Source of the DNA: an uncultured beta proteobacterium
GTDB lineage: Bacteria > Pseudomonadota > Gammaproteobacteria > Burkholderiales > Burkholderiaceae_C
Direction of reading: 5' to 3'
DNA: 10,663 bases
Assembly (NCBI GenBank): GCA_903927495.1
Contig: CAIYNH010000673.1
Coordinates: forward strand, 1-10,663
In this document: positions 1 through 6,431 of the stretch, piece after piece
How the letters are laid out: the number at the start of each line of letters is the position of its first letter
Numbering within the stretch: position 1 is the stretch's first letter
Translations under genes and position numbers: made by a program
Notes under the pieces: model-generated
What the model was told of the DNA's origin: nothing
The model's database searches: none
What the model saw: the letters and a program-made list of their open reading frames with translations, nothing else

Positions 1-177
1 AGGCTTGGCTTCCTGCGCGATGTTGGTGGCGCGCGGCAAGTCAATGTTGATGGCATGTTTCATCACTGGCACGGTGATGATGAAGATGATGAGCAACACC
101 AGCATCACGTCGACCAGCGGCGTCATGTTGATCTCATTCATCACCTCGTCGCTGTCGTCCTGGATTCCGAAAGCCAT
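1..177 (-). CDS. exbD: ExbD, biopolymer transport protein (3' end outside window)
   Basis: ExbD is the single-span inner-membrane partner of ExbB; together they pass proton-motive force to TonB. The visible 59 residues start [20 protein letters not shown] and continue with [20 protein letters not shown], the family transmembrane helix. The Asp of LVDVML (residue 23) corresponds to the conserved membrane aspartate needed for proton coupling in ExbD/TolR. The following segment with INIDLPRA begins the periplasmic domain, and the frame stays open to the left edge. The ATG lies 5 bases after the exbB stop with only a weak purine stretch before it, so translation is probably coupled to exbB. TolR is the main alternative, but the adjacent tonB and exbB genes favour ExbD. 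Confidence 0.93.
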   Translation of the reverse strand, partial: MAFGIQDDSDEVMNEINMTPLVDVMLVLLIIFIITVPVMKHAINIDLPRATNIAQEAKP

Positions 178-182
178 GACGT

Positions 183-911
183 TCAGCTCTTGCGAATCGG
201 CAGCACCGAGCCGCTGCTAAACGCGCCGCTGGAGCCCAACCGCGAGCCGGTCACAAACAGCGCATGCAAGTCGTAGGCAAAGCGGTTGAGTTTGCCGATC
301 ACGCTCTTGTTGCCACGCACCAGCGCGTTATAGCCGAGCACGGCCGGAATGGCGACTGCCAGTCCTAGCGCGGTCATGATCAGCGCCTCACCAATCGGAC
401 CGGCGACCTTGTCGATGGTCGATTGTCCGGCCACACCAATCGCCAGCAGGGCGTGGTAGATGCCCCAAACAGTACCGAACAGCCCGACAAACGGCGCGGT
501 GGAGCCGACCGATGCCAACACCGCCAAGCCGGATTGCATCTGCGCGGTGGCATCGTCAATGGCACTGCGAAGGCAGCGCGTGACCCAGTCGTTGAGATCG
601 AGCGAATCGTTCAGGTGCGGCTTGCCGTCTTGGGGTTTCAAGTGAGCATCGGCCTCGTGGCCCTTGAGGGCGAGTTGGCGAAAAGGGTTGTCGACCGCAC
701 CGCCGAGTGCCTTCACACCCGCTTCAAAATCTGGCGCGAGCCAGAAGTTTTCGGTCGCTTTGGCATCTTTAGAAATCTGGCGCAGGGCCAGCGCCTTGAT
801 CAAAATCACGATCCACGACGACAGCGACATAAATAAAAGTAGCAGCGCCACGCACCGGGTGACCCAATCACCTTGCGTCCACAGGCTCAACAGCCCCGAT
901 TGCGAATTCAT
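183..911 (-). CDS. exbB: ExbB / MotA-TolQ-ExbB proton channel family protein
   Basis: ExbB is the inner-membrane proton-channel subunit that forms the energy-transducing complex with ExbD and TonB. From the ATG at 911 the protein has 242 residues, normal for the family. A first membrane helix lies at about residues 18-42, a cytoplasmic loop follows, and two more helices sit at about 127-158 and 171-196. The family hallmark [17 protein letters not shown] is at residues 135-151, and the third helix contains [20 protein letters not shown]. The frame also opens at a TTG two codons upstream. I prefer the ATG because the GGAG motif, which overlaps the tonB stop codon, sits 9 bases before it but only 3 bases before the TTG. 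The tonB stop lies 6 bases upstream and exbD follows closely, as in one operon. TolQ is less likely given the neighbours. Confidence 0.95.
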   Translation of the reverse strand: MNSQSGLLSLWTQGDWVTRCVALLLLFMSLSSWIVILIKALALRQISKDAKATENFWLAPDFEAGVKALGGAVDNPFRQLALKGHEADAHLKPQDGKPHLNDSLDLNDWVTRCLRSAIDDATAQMQSGLAVLASVGSTAPFVGLFGTVWGIYHALLAIGVAGQSTIDKVAGPIGEALIMTALGLAVAIPAVLGYNALVRGNKSVIGKLNRFAYDLHALFVTGSRLGSSGAFSSGSVLPIRKS

Positions 912-917
912 ATACAA

Positions 918-1565
918 CTACTCCAACAAAAAATTAATCGGGACGTTAAACCACATCGCCTCAGCCACACCGGCGCGCTTGCCCGGGACGTAGCGCCAGT
1001 GCAAAGTGGTGCTCAGGGCCGCCTGGTCCAGACGGTCAAACCCGCTAGACTGACGAATTTCTGCTTTTTGCGCCGTGCCATCTGCGCCTATCAAGACCCG
1101 CACCACGACCTTACCCTGCTCGCTCAAACGTTTGCTGATGGCCGGGTAAACGAGCTTGGGGTTTTGCAGGTAATCGGCATCGCTGGAAGGCAGTTCTACT
1201 TTCACCGCAGCCACCGGTGCCGGAGTTTCCGCTATCGGCGCGGTGATGGGCGGCAGCGCTTTAGGCGGTGCCACCAACAGCACCGGCGCATTCGGAGCAG
1301 GGGTCGATTCGGCAATTGCCAGCGGCACTGGTGGCGCTGGCGCTTCGTCTTTGTGCAGCACCGGTTGTGCTACCGCCTTGGGCAGCACCGGGGGTGGCGC
1401 TTCTTTTGGCTTGGGCGGTTCGATCAACTCGCTCAGAATTTCCACCGGCACCAGCACCTCGACCACGCGGCGAAGCAAGCCGGTTTGCAGCAACCAAAGG
1501 GCCGCCACATGGAACAGCAGCACGCTCGTCACAATGACAAGGTTGCGGGAGACCTTTGGAAACAT
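918..1565 (-). CDS. tonB: TonB energy-transducing protein
   Basis: TonB spans the periplasm and drives TonB-dependent outer-membrane receptors using energy from ExbB-ExbD. From the ATG at 1565 there are 215 residues: a short cytoplasmic start, an uncleaved membrane anchor at about 8-27 containing a histidine (H19), a Pro/Ala/Lys-rich spacer at about 49-122 (for example EPPKPKEAPPPVLPK), and a TonB C-terminal domain at about 128-215. The C-terminal domain shows the expected YP pair at 140-141, a GKVVVRVLIGADG strand, the SSGFDRLDQAAL helix, and an HWRYVPGKRAGV...VPINFLL end. A TTG start two codons upstream is possible. However, GGTGA lies 7 bases before the ATG and almost touches the TTG, so I chose the ATG. 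It is probably cotranscribed with exbB and exbD. Confidence 0.95.
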   Translation of the reverse strand: MFPKVSRNLVIVTSVLLFHVAALWLLQTGLLRRVVEVLVPVEILSELIEPPKPKEAPPPVLPKAVAQPVLHKDEAPAPPVPLAIAESTPAPNAPVLLVAPPKALPPITAPIAETPAPVAAVKVELPSSDADYLQNPKLVYPAISKRLSEQGKVVVRVLIGADGTAQKAEIRQSSGFDRLDQAALSTTLHWRYVPGKRAGVAEAMWFNVPINFLLE

Positions 1566-1596
1566 CAGCAAGTCACCCAGAGATTATGATGAAAAT

Positions 1597-1640
1597 AGCC
1601 TGTAACGCTCATCAATAGAGCGCATGAAGCTCTTTTTTTT
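1597..1640. repeat. Overlapping alternative hairpins in the ycnI-tonB gap
   Basis: Two mutually exclusive small stems share the sequence GAGC. The first is CGCTC/GAGCG (1606-1610 with 1618-1622, 7-base loop), extended by AGC/GCT at 1597-1599 and 1629-1631 after several mismatches. The second is AGAGC/GCTCT (1617-1621 with 1629-1633), followed on the plus strand by seven T (1634-1640). On the plus strand the second looks like a small terminator, although no plus-strand gene precedes it. On the minus strand both would lie around the predicted tonB transcript start. The pattern recalls degenerate short intergenic palindromes of Comamonadaceae; that link is from memory and not tested. Confidence 0.35.
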
Positions 1641-1665
1641 ATAGCGTATCGAGTTTTCATGAAAA
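1638..1665 (-). promoter_or_regulatory. Candidate promoter for tonB-exbB-exbD with overlapping palindrome
   Basis: Read on the minus strand, TTTTCA (positions 1665-1660) and TATAAA (1643-1638) are separated by 16 bases. That is an acceptable sigma-70 arrangement with a good -10 and a mediocre -35. It would start transcription near 1631, about 65 bases before the tonB ATG. The -35 element lies inside a perfect 12-base palindrome, TTTTCATGAAAA (1654-1665), which could be an operator. It does not resemble a full Fur box. It was assigned by eye; tonB may also be reached by read-through from ycnI. Confidence 0.35.
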
Positions 1666-1731
1666 TCCATGTTACTGCAAACTGTAGCTCAACTCGGTCT
1701 CGATGAAACGTTGCGGCTGCTTGCTTGCCAC

Positions 1732-2280
1732 TCAGTGCTGATGCCCGGCTGGGCCGGACTCGATCACATCGAGCAGCACTGCCGGAAATTTCAGTCCTTT
1801 GGTGGAGGTGCCCTTGGCAGGGATCTCCGACCACTCGATGTTGCCCTTTTCACAGGTTTGCAGCACCTTGAACCAGATCGGCCCAGCCGTTGCCGGCAGC
1901 CCACCGCGCAGCACAAACTCGTCGTAGTACGCGTCGGGTAGCCAGTTGTCCCTGGACGATGCGGTCCAGCTGATTTCCGTCACGTCCTGCGTGATGGTTT
2001 TGCCGTGACTCTCATACGGCTTGGCCAGCATGGCTGACTGAATGGACAACACCCAACCCGCTTTGGGCATCGGCTTTGCACCAGTGAAACCGGCCGGCAG
2101 GGTGACCCGCAGTGCGGTGATGGGCGAGCCGTCACAGCCATGACCCACGCGCAAGGTGGCACGGTAACTGGTACCGGACGGCGCTGCCGGCTCGCTCAAT
2201 ACCACATGGGCCAAAGTGGCGCTAGCCACCGTTAACATTGCACAAGAAGCTATAACTTTAGTAGCAAACGAGATTTTCAT
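1732..2280 (-). CDS. YcnI-like DUF1775 copper-binding exported protein
   Basis: This is a member of the YcnI/DUF1775 family, whose Bacillus subtilis member binds Cu(II) through its mature N-terminal histidine (a mono-histidine brace). From the ATG at 2280 there are 182 residues. A signal peptide covers about residues 1-24 and ends SATLA, so cleavage would place H25 (HVVLSEPAAP) at the mature N-terminus, as the copper-site model requires. Family segments follow: TSYRATLRVGHGCDGSP with H47 and C49, then TEISW, and WFKVLQTCEKG with C142, a likely disulfide partner of C49. The C-terminus is GHQH, which might add metal ligands. A TTG start four codons upstream is possible, but the ATG with GAAG six bases before it gives a cleaner signal peptide. 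It sits between the receptor remnant and tonB, pointing to periplasmic copper handling. Family assignment is firm; the copper role is inferred. Confidence 0.9.
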   Translation of the reverse strand: MKISFATKVIASCAMLTVASATLAHVVLSEPAAPSGTSYRATLRVGHGCDGSPITALRVTLPAGFTGAKPMPKAGWVLSIQSAMLAKPYESHGKTITQDVTEISWTASSRDNWLPDAYYDEFVLRGGLPATAGPIWFKVLQTCEKGNIEWSEIPAKGTSTKGLKFPAVLLDVIESGPAGHQH

Positions 2281-2290
2281 AGTGTTCTTC

Positions 2291-2322
2291 AAAAAAGGTC
2301 AGCGACCCTCCAAGAGTCGCTG
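2291..2322 (-). terminator. Rho-independent terminator after the receptor remnant
   Basis: On the minus strand CAGCGACTC (2322-2314), loop TTGGA and GGGTCGCTG (2308-2300) form a 9-bp stem with one G-T pair. ACC and then six T (2296-2291) follow. It starts about 10 bases after the TAA that ends the receptor reading frame and just before the ycnI ribosome-binding region. It would stop or attenuate transcripts from the DUF2946/receptor side before ycnI. Confidence 0.75.
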
Positions 2323-2332
2323 CGATCAAAAA

Positions 2333-2559
2333 TTACAAATCAAACTTCAACTCAGCCACATAGCTGCGTTGAGGATAGGGGTGAAAGTTCCAGTACGGGT
2401 CTGCGTTGGCAGCGAGGTCGGTGCGCCACTGTTGATGGTGACGACACCCAGAGATTTCAAAGGCACATTCGATTGCGCTTGGGCCAGAGCCGGAAAAACA
2501 ACAGAAAACGAAATAGGAAACGCGATGGCAAGCACCATCATAATGCGATTTTTTCGCAT
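2333..2559 (-). pseudogene. TonB-dependent receptor remnant (internal deletion, only both ends left)
   Basis: This is an outer-membrane TonB-dependent receptor that has lost nearly all of its plug and barrel. From the ATG at 2559, preceded by GGAG at 7-base spacing, the frame reads a normal signal peptide (MRKNRIMMVLAIAFPIS to ALAQAQ). A typical receptor N-terminus follows, LKSLGVVTINSGAPTSLPTQ, resembling the 'LGxVTVxGxRPTSLPTQ' opening of proteobacterial receptors. The frame then runs into nonsense and stops at 2347 (70 residues). A different frame of the same DNA reads DPYWNFHPYPQRSYVAELKF and ends with DL and a TAA at 2333-2335. That matches the usual last barrel strand and terminal residues of such receptors. 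Intact receptors have roughly 650-750 residues; here about 50 N-terminal and 20 C-terminal residues survive, joined out of frame near 2410. The start signal and downstream terminator are still good, suggesting a recent loss. Confidence 0.85.
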
Positions 2560-2638
2560 GGGAAATCTCCAAAAAATATTAGGCAAACAGGCTTCCAGCC
2601 CCCGGAATACGGGCGCAAGACGCTATGAATTCAATAGT

Positions 2639-2998
2639 TCAGGAGAATGCTGGCGGGCCGCGAGCTGGCGGCGGTATGGCGATGAGGGAGGCTATGTGGG
2701 CCGCCGGGATGCTTTGCATCACGTAGGCCAGCGGCTGAATTGGTTCAGCCGTCAAATCCACAAACGGGGTAGGAGGTGCCAAGTTGGTGGCACACAAAGG
2801 GCAGTCGAGTGTGTGACTCAAGACAGTTTTGCTGTCGTCATCGGTCTGGACCTGCAGCTTCATCACGCCTGCGCCGGAACAGATCAGTTCCATCGGCTTC
2901 GGATTGACAAGTGGCGATGCAATCGCAACCCCAATAGACAAGACAAACCACGCCAGCACGAAGCGGGCGATTTGTTTGATTTGGCGCAAAGTTTGCAT
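2639..2998 (-). CDS. DUF2946 family protein (putative copper-related, exported)
   Basis: This is a 119-residue protein of the DUF2946 type, often found beside copper-related TonB-dependent receptors in proteobacteria (family knowledge; biochemical role not established). Residues about 10-28 form a hydrophobic segment (ARFVLAWFVLSIGVAIAS), either a signal peptide or an anchor. The periplasmic part contains LICSGAGVMKL (C40), then HTLDCPLCA with H62, C66 and C69, a plausible metal-binding cluster typical of the family. The C-terminus is Pro/Ala-rich (IPPPARGPPAFS), also typical. I use the ATG at 2998; no strong Shine-Dalgarno precedes it. It is the first gene of the left-hand unit, 79 bases before the receptor remnant. 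A metal-delivery or sensing partner of the receptor and YcnI is inferred. Confidence 0.8.
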   Translation of the reverse strand: MQTLRQIKQIARFVLAWFVLSIGVAIASPLVNPKPMELICSGAGVMKLQVQTDDDSKTVLSHTLDCPLCATNLAPPTPFVDLTAEPIQPLAYVMQSIPAAHIASLIAIPPPARGPPAFS

Positions 2999-3295
2999 GG
3001 CGCGGATTATGCGAGAAAAATCACCTCAATCGGTTCTGGATCTATGAGCTTGGATTACAAAAAAACGCTATCAGAGTAATTTTTCACAAAATGGCCGCTG
3101 CGCCGCAGCGCAGTTCATCGGTAGTTGCGAGCATGGGTAGACCACGCAGATGAATCCAATTGAGTCTGGCTGGCGCAGACAACCGCGTGCGAGCAGACCC
3201 CAGTTGAATTCTTAATCGCCCTATTGACGGCCTTAAAATTGCTATAGTTTAGTGAGTAAGCAATGCTTTATCAGCAAGCGCTACCGCCGATTTAA
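2999..3295. other. Intergenic region between kinase operon and copper-type cassette
   Basis: About 297 bases with no convincing gene on either strand. It should hold the promoter for the DUF2946 gene; I see only weak candidates, such as CATAAT on the minus strand close to the ATG without a good -35. Just after the response-regulator stop, ATTGCT/AGCAAT (3238-3243 with 3259-3264, 15-base loop), followed on the minus strand by TTTT, is a weak terminator candidate. I recognise no riboswitch (no cobalamin or TPP box) and no tRNA. Confidence 0.5.
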
Positions 3296-3700
3296 CTAAT
3301 TCACCAAACGCAACACCGCGGCCAGTGTGTCACGGTGCAGCGGCTTGGTAAACGAGCCCAGCAATTTGAGTCCATCAGCCCGCGCAAGCTCTTGCGCCAG
3401 TGACAACATCTCAACATCGACACCTGTGAGCAACATCACGCCCCCCTGATAACGCTGTTTACCCAGTTCAGCCATGAACTCAATTCCATCCATGTCAGGC
3501 ATAAAGACATCACAAATCATCATGTCAGGCATCTGCGGCAGGCAACTCAGTGTGCGCAAGGCATCGCGGCCATTGATCGCCGTGTGGACCTCGGTAACAC
3601 CTTGGTCGACCAACATCTCAGCCAATAAATCGCGGCTGAATTCATCATCATCAACCACCAACACCGACAGCCCATCAGCAAGCAAAGATGCATTCTCCAC
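3296..3700 (-). CDS. Stand-alone response-regulator receiver protein
   Basis: This single receiver domain of 134 residues probably takes phosphate from the upstream kinases. The acidic pocket is D17-D18-D19, the phospho-acceptor is D64 (ICDVFMPDMDG), and the switch residues T92 and K119 are present, so it should be active. The segments QRYQGGVMLLTG and ELARADGLKLLGSFTKPL resemble receivers that are normally fused to EAL (cyclic-di-GMP phosphodiesterase) domains, but the frame ends at TAG right after the last helix. The start is GTG at 3700: AGGAG lies 5 bases before it, and the nearest ATG is out of frame. It follows the second kinase after 73 bases, so it is likely cotranscribed. It could act like CheY or a phosphate shuttle; its partner is unknown. 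Confidence 0.92.
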   Translation of the reverse strand: MENASLLADGLSVLVVDDDEFSRDLLAEMLVDQGVTEVHTAINGRDALRTLSCLPQMPDMMICDVFMPDMDGIEFMAELGKQRYQGGVMLLTGVDVEMLSLAQELARADGLKLLGSFTKPLHRDTLAAVLRLVN

Positions 3701-3773
3701 GGGAGCTCCTGTTCAGATGAAATAGATCTCAACCATTATTACAGTATTCTCAGAAGCTTCTGCCAGTCTACTG

Positions 3774-6395
3774 CTACTCAAAAACCTTCAGCGCCAGCTT
3801 GATTTCGACCTCAACGCGTGCCATCGCCGCAGGCAAATCGGCGGCCAGTGCCAGACAAATTTGGTCCTGGGCATTTTGACCCGCAGTTTCAAGCTGCTGG
3901 CACAACTCGCCCAGGGCCAGGGCACCGACGGTGCGGGCCGCCGACTTGAGGGCGTGCGCCACCCCCACCAGAGTGCTGATGTCATTGGTCTGCACCGCTG
4001 TGTCGATCTGCGCCAACTGACGTTGGGTATTGAGCAGGAATTTTTTCAACAGCCGCTGGTGCATGCCAGGGTTGTCACCCACCAGGTCAGCCAAACTGCT
4101 GGCCTGCCAGACCGGCCGAATGGCGGACTCGGCGGCGACACCATGGTCTGTTAAAACCAGACATGAAGCCCTCGCATCGGCCAGCCACGGGGTGTCTGGC
4201 ACCTCTCCTTGAGGCTCAAGTTGAACTCGTGACGGCAGCCCTGATGATGCCTGCGGTAGCCACTTGCCCAGCATCGATCGCAAACTATCCAGGCGCAGTG
4301 GCTTGCTCAGGTAATCGTCCATACCGGCGCGCAGACACCGACTGGCTTGACCTTGCATGGCATTGGCCGTCACAGCAATAATCGGGAAACGCTGGCCTGT
4401 GCTTTCCAGGTTGCGGATGGCAGCGGCGAGAGCAAAACCGTCCATATGCGGCATATGGCAGTCCGTCAGCAGCAGCGCATAACGGCCACTGCGCCACATT
4501 TCAAGGGCAGCCATGCCATCTTCAGCCGATTCAGAGGCGAACCCCAGCAACTGTAGTTGCTCACGCATCACATCACGGTTGGTCTCATTGTCCTCAGCCA
4601 ACAAAATCAGCCGCCCTGCGGCCTGCGCCTGCGCTACGCTGGGGGCTTCGGCCCTGGGGTGTGAACGGCGCTCGGGCGCAGTACCTTGCCGATGAGCCTC
4701 TGGTGCCACCAGCAGCGGCAGCGAAACCGTGAACTCGGAACCTTCACCCGGCACACTGATCACAGTGATCTGGCCGCCCATCAACAGCACCAATTGGTGG
4801 CTGATCGACAGCCCCAAACCGGTCCCCCCGAACTGACGCGAGGTGCTGGCATCAGCCTGTGTGAAGGGCTGAAACAGCCTGCTCATAACTTCCGGGGTCA
4901 TGCCGATCCCGTTGTCGATGATGCGCAGCAACAGCACCGACTCGCCGCTGGCCAGGGCTTCAGTCTCCAGGCGCAAGCTCACGCGCCCGGGATGGCTGGC
5001 ATCGCTGCGGGTGAACTTGATGGCATTGCCCAGCAAGTTCAACAAGACCTGGCGTAAACGGGCGGGGTCTGTCAACACCCATTGCGGCAGATCTGGTGCC
5101 ACCGACTCCGTGAGCTCGACGGATTTGGATCTGGCAGTGCTTGTAAGCAGTTGTATTACCCCCTGGGCCACCTCCCGCAGCGCAGTCGGGATCTGTTCCA
5201 CGGCGAGCTTGCCAGCCTCGATCTTGGAGTAATCCAGGATGTCGTTGATGATCCCCAGCAAGGACAGCGAAGACTGGTAAATGGTGCGCAGCATGCGCTG
5301 CTGCTCGGCGCTCAAATCGGTCTGACGCAAGATATCGATCATGCCCACCACACCATTCATGGGGGTGCGAATCTCGTGACTCATGTTGGCCAAAAACTCT
5401 GACTTGGCATGGTTGGCTGCTTCGGCCGCCTGCTGCGCCGCACGCAAGGCCTGGGTTCTGTCCTGTACCAAATCTTCCAGATGCTCATGATAGCGCTGCA
5501 ACTCCAGGTCGCGTGCCTTGCGCTGCGTGATATCTGATGCCACCGTTACCAGGTGTGCTCGCCCCGACAAGGTAATGACCCGGCTACGGATGTAGACATT
5601 GACGACACGCCCATCCCGGTGCCGGTACAGGGTTTCGTAGCTGGCATAGCCGCTCGCAAACAGTGCTTTGGTCCGCTCTGCGATTTGCGACTCGTCACCC
5701 ACTTCGGCATTGAGCGCGTTCAGGTCAAGCTGGGCGAATTCCTCACGCGAATATCCCACGACACTACAAGCCAAGTCATTGAATTCGACAAAACGTCGGG
5801 TTTGCAGATCCGCCAGGGTGATGCCTTCGCCAGCGTTGGCCACGATGCTACGGTAAATTTCTTCACGCTCAGCCAGTGCCGTTTGCGATTGCTGAAGCTT
5901 TTTGGTCGCTGCCTGGGAACTTCCCAGGGCCATGCGGGCAGCAAATTCACTGTCACGCAAAGCCCCTTCAGCAGCCTTACGCGCGGAAATATCCTGAATG
6001 GTGCCACGCAAAAAAGCCGGACTACCGTCAGCAGCAAAGCTAAATTCACCCAAAGCTGTGATCCAGCGCGTTTGCCCATCCGAGGGGCGAATGATTTTGT
6101 AATCGTGCCTGAAAGTACCGTCGCTGGCAATCACCTGAGCGTAGTGATCCAGCAGGGTCTGGCGTGATTCGGGTGCCACCAGGCTGTTCCAGTTGGAAAT
6201 GGTCTTGACAAACGACCCATCAATGCCAAGAATGCCGTCCAGAATGGGGGAACCAGTCCACAGACCGGTTTTGAAATCAGTCACGTAAGTGCCCACCCCA
6301 GCAATACGCTGGGCTTCGTACATGGCCCAGGCACTCTCTCGAAGTGCTTGCTCAGCGTGCAGGCCGGGCCAAGGTAAGTTGGATAGTTGACACAT
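3774..6395 (-). CDS. Soluble hybrid sensor histidine kinase (PAS-PAS-HisKA-HATPase-REC-Hpt)
   Basis: This 873-residue hybrid kinase can run a full His-Asp-His phosphorelay inside one chain. The order is PAS about 25-138 (AQRIAGVGTYVTDF opening), PAS about 175-292, coiled coil 293-335, HisKA with H340 in MSHEIRTP, HATPase with N453/N457, D494 (DNGIGM) and GGTGLGLS at 523-530, REC with D602, acceptor D645 (LLLTDCHMPHMDGF), T676 and K698, then Hpt with H814 (AHALKSAARTVGA). All key residues are present. No membrane segment is seen, so the signal is probably cytoplasmic. The ATG at 6395 lacks a Shine-Dalgarno; ATG codon 24 is an alternative but would cut into the first PAS. It begins 36 bases after the upstream kinase stop, in the same frame. 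The catalytic half closely parallels that kinase. The ligand is unknown. Confidence 0.95.
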   Translation of the reverse strand: MCQLSNLPWPGLHAEQALRESAWAMYEAQRIAGVGTYVTDFKTGLWTGSPILDGILGIDGSFVKTISNWNSLVAPESRQTLLDHYAQVIASDGTFRHDYKIIRPSDGQTRWITALGEFSFAADGSPAFLRGTIQDISARKAAEGALRDSEFAARMALGSSQAATKKLQQSQTALAEREEIYRSIVANAGEGITLADLQTRRFVEFNDLACSVVGYSREEFAQLDLNALNAEVGDESQIAERTKALFASGYASYETLYRHRDGRVVNVYIRSRVITLSGRAHLVTVASDITQRKARDLELQRYHEHLEDLVQDRTQALRAAQQAAEAANHAKSEFLANMSHEIRTPMNGVVGMIDILRQTDLSAEQQRMLRTIYQSSLSLLGIINDILDYSKIEAGKLAVEQIPTALREVAQGVIQLLTSTARSKSVELTESVAPDLPQWVLTDPARLRQVLLNLLGNAIKFTRSDASHPGRVSLRLETEALASGESVLLLRIIDNGIGMTPEVMSRLFQPFTQADASTSRQFGGTGLGLSISHQLVLLMGGQITVISVPGEGSEFTVSLPLLVAPEAHRQGTAPERRSHPRAEAPSVAQAQAAGRLILLAEDNETNRDVMREQLQLLGFASESAEDGMAALEMWRSGRYALLLTDCHMPHMDGFALAAAIRNLESTGQRFPIIAVTANAMQGQASRCLRAGMDDYLSKPLRLDSLRSMLGKWLPQASSGLPSRVQLEPQGEVPDTPWLADARASCLVLTDHGVAAESAIRPVWQASSLADLVGDNPGMHQRLLKKFLLNTQRQLAQIDTAVQTNDISTLVGVAHALKSAARTVGALALGELCQQLETAGQNAQDQICLALAADLPAAMARVEVEIKLALKVFE

Positions 6396-6402
6396 GAAGG
6401 TA

Positions 6403-6418
6403 ATTGATTGATTGATTG
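6403..6418. repeat. Four-copy tetranucleotide repeat (ATTG)4 before the second kinase
   Basis: ATTG is repeated four times on the plus strand (CAAT on the minus). It fills the spacer between the stop of the large kinase and the start of the next, about 8 to 23 bases before the ATG at 6395. It occupies the place where a Shine-Dalgarno would be expected. Such a tract can change length by slippage, although four copies is short for phase variation. Confidence 0.9.
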
Positions 6419-6431
6419 ACTGCCCGCAGCA

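Noticed and set aside
873..1589. Open frame of 238 codons on the plus strand across tonB
   Set aside because: It is Arg/His/Gln-rich, as expected from antisense reading of the Pro/Ala-rich tonB spacer, and has no domain.
2347..2559. A genuine 70-residue secreted peptide rather than a receptor remnant
   Set aside because: Not excluded, but the N-terminus is that of a receptor and the overlapping frame carries the receptor C-terminus, so a deletion explains both at once; the tail after LPTQ has no family pattern.
2623..2637. Near-palindrome CTATGAATTCAATAG just before the receptor remnant as an operator
   Set aside because: It is imperfect, built around a GAATTC that occurs often by chance, and no promoter elements flank it convincingly.
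2216..3079. Open frame of 287 codons on the plus strand, antisense to DUF2946, the receptor remnant and the ycnI start
   Set aside because: It is the antisense of three supported minus-strand reading frames, its protein shows no domain or sensible composition, and no ribosome-binding site precedes it.
2999..3295. Cobalamin-type or other riboswitch upstream of the receptor cassette
   Set aside because: I found no B12 box or other recognisable aptamer core in the gap.
3751..3762. Perfect 12-base palindrome CAGAAGCTTCTG between the second kinase and the receiver gene
   Set aside because: It has no loop, no T run and no nearby promoter; probably chance.
5553..6167. Open frame of 204 codons on the plus strand inside the second kinase
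   Set aside because: It lies wholly antisense to the kinase PAS region, whose minus-strand frame encodes clear domains; GC-rich codon bias creates such shadows.
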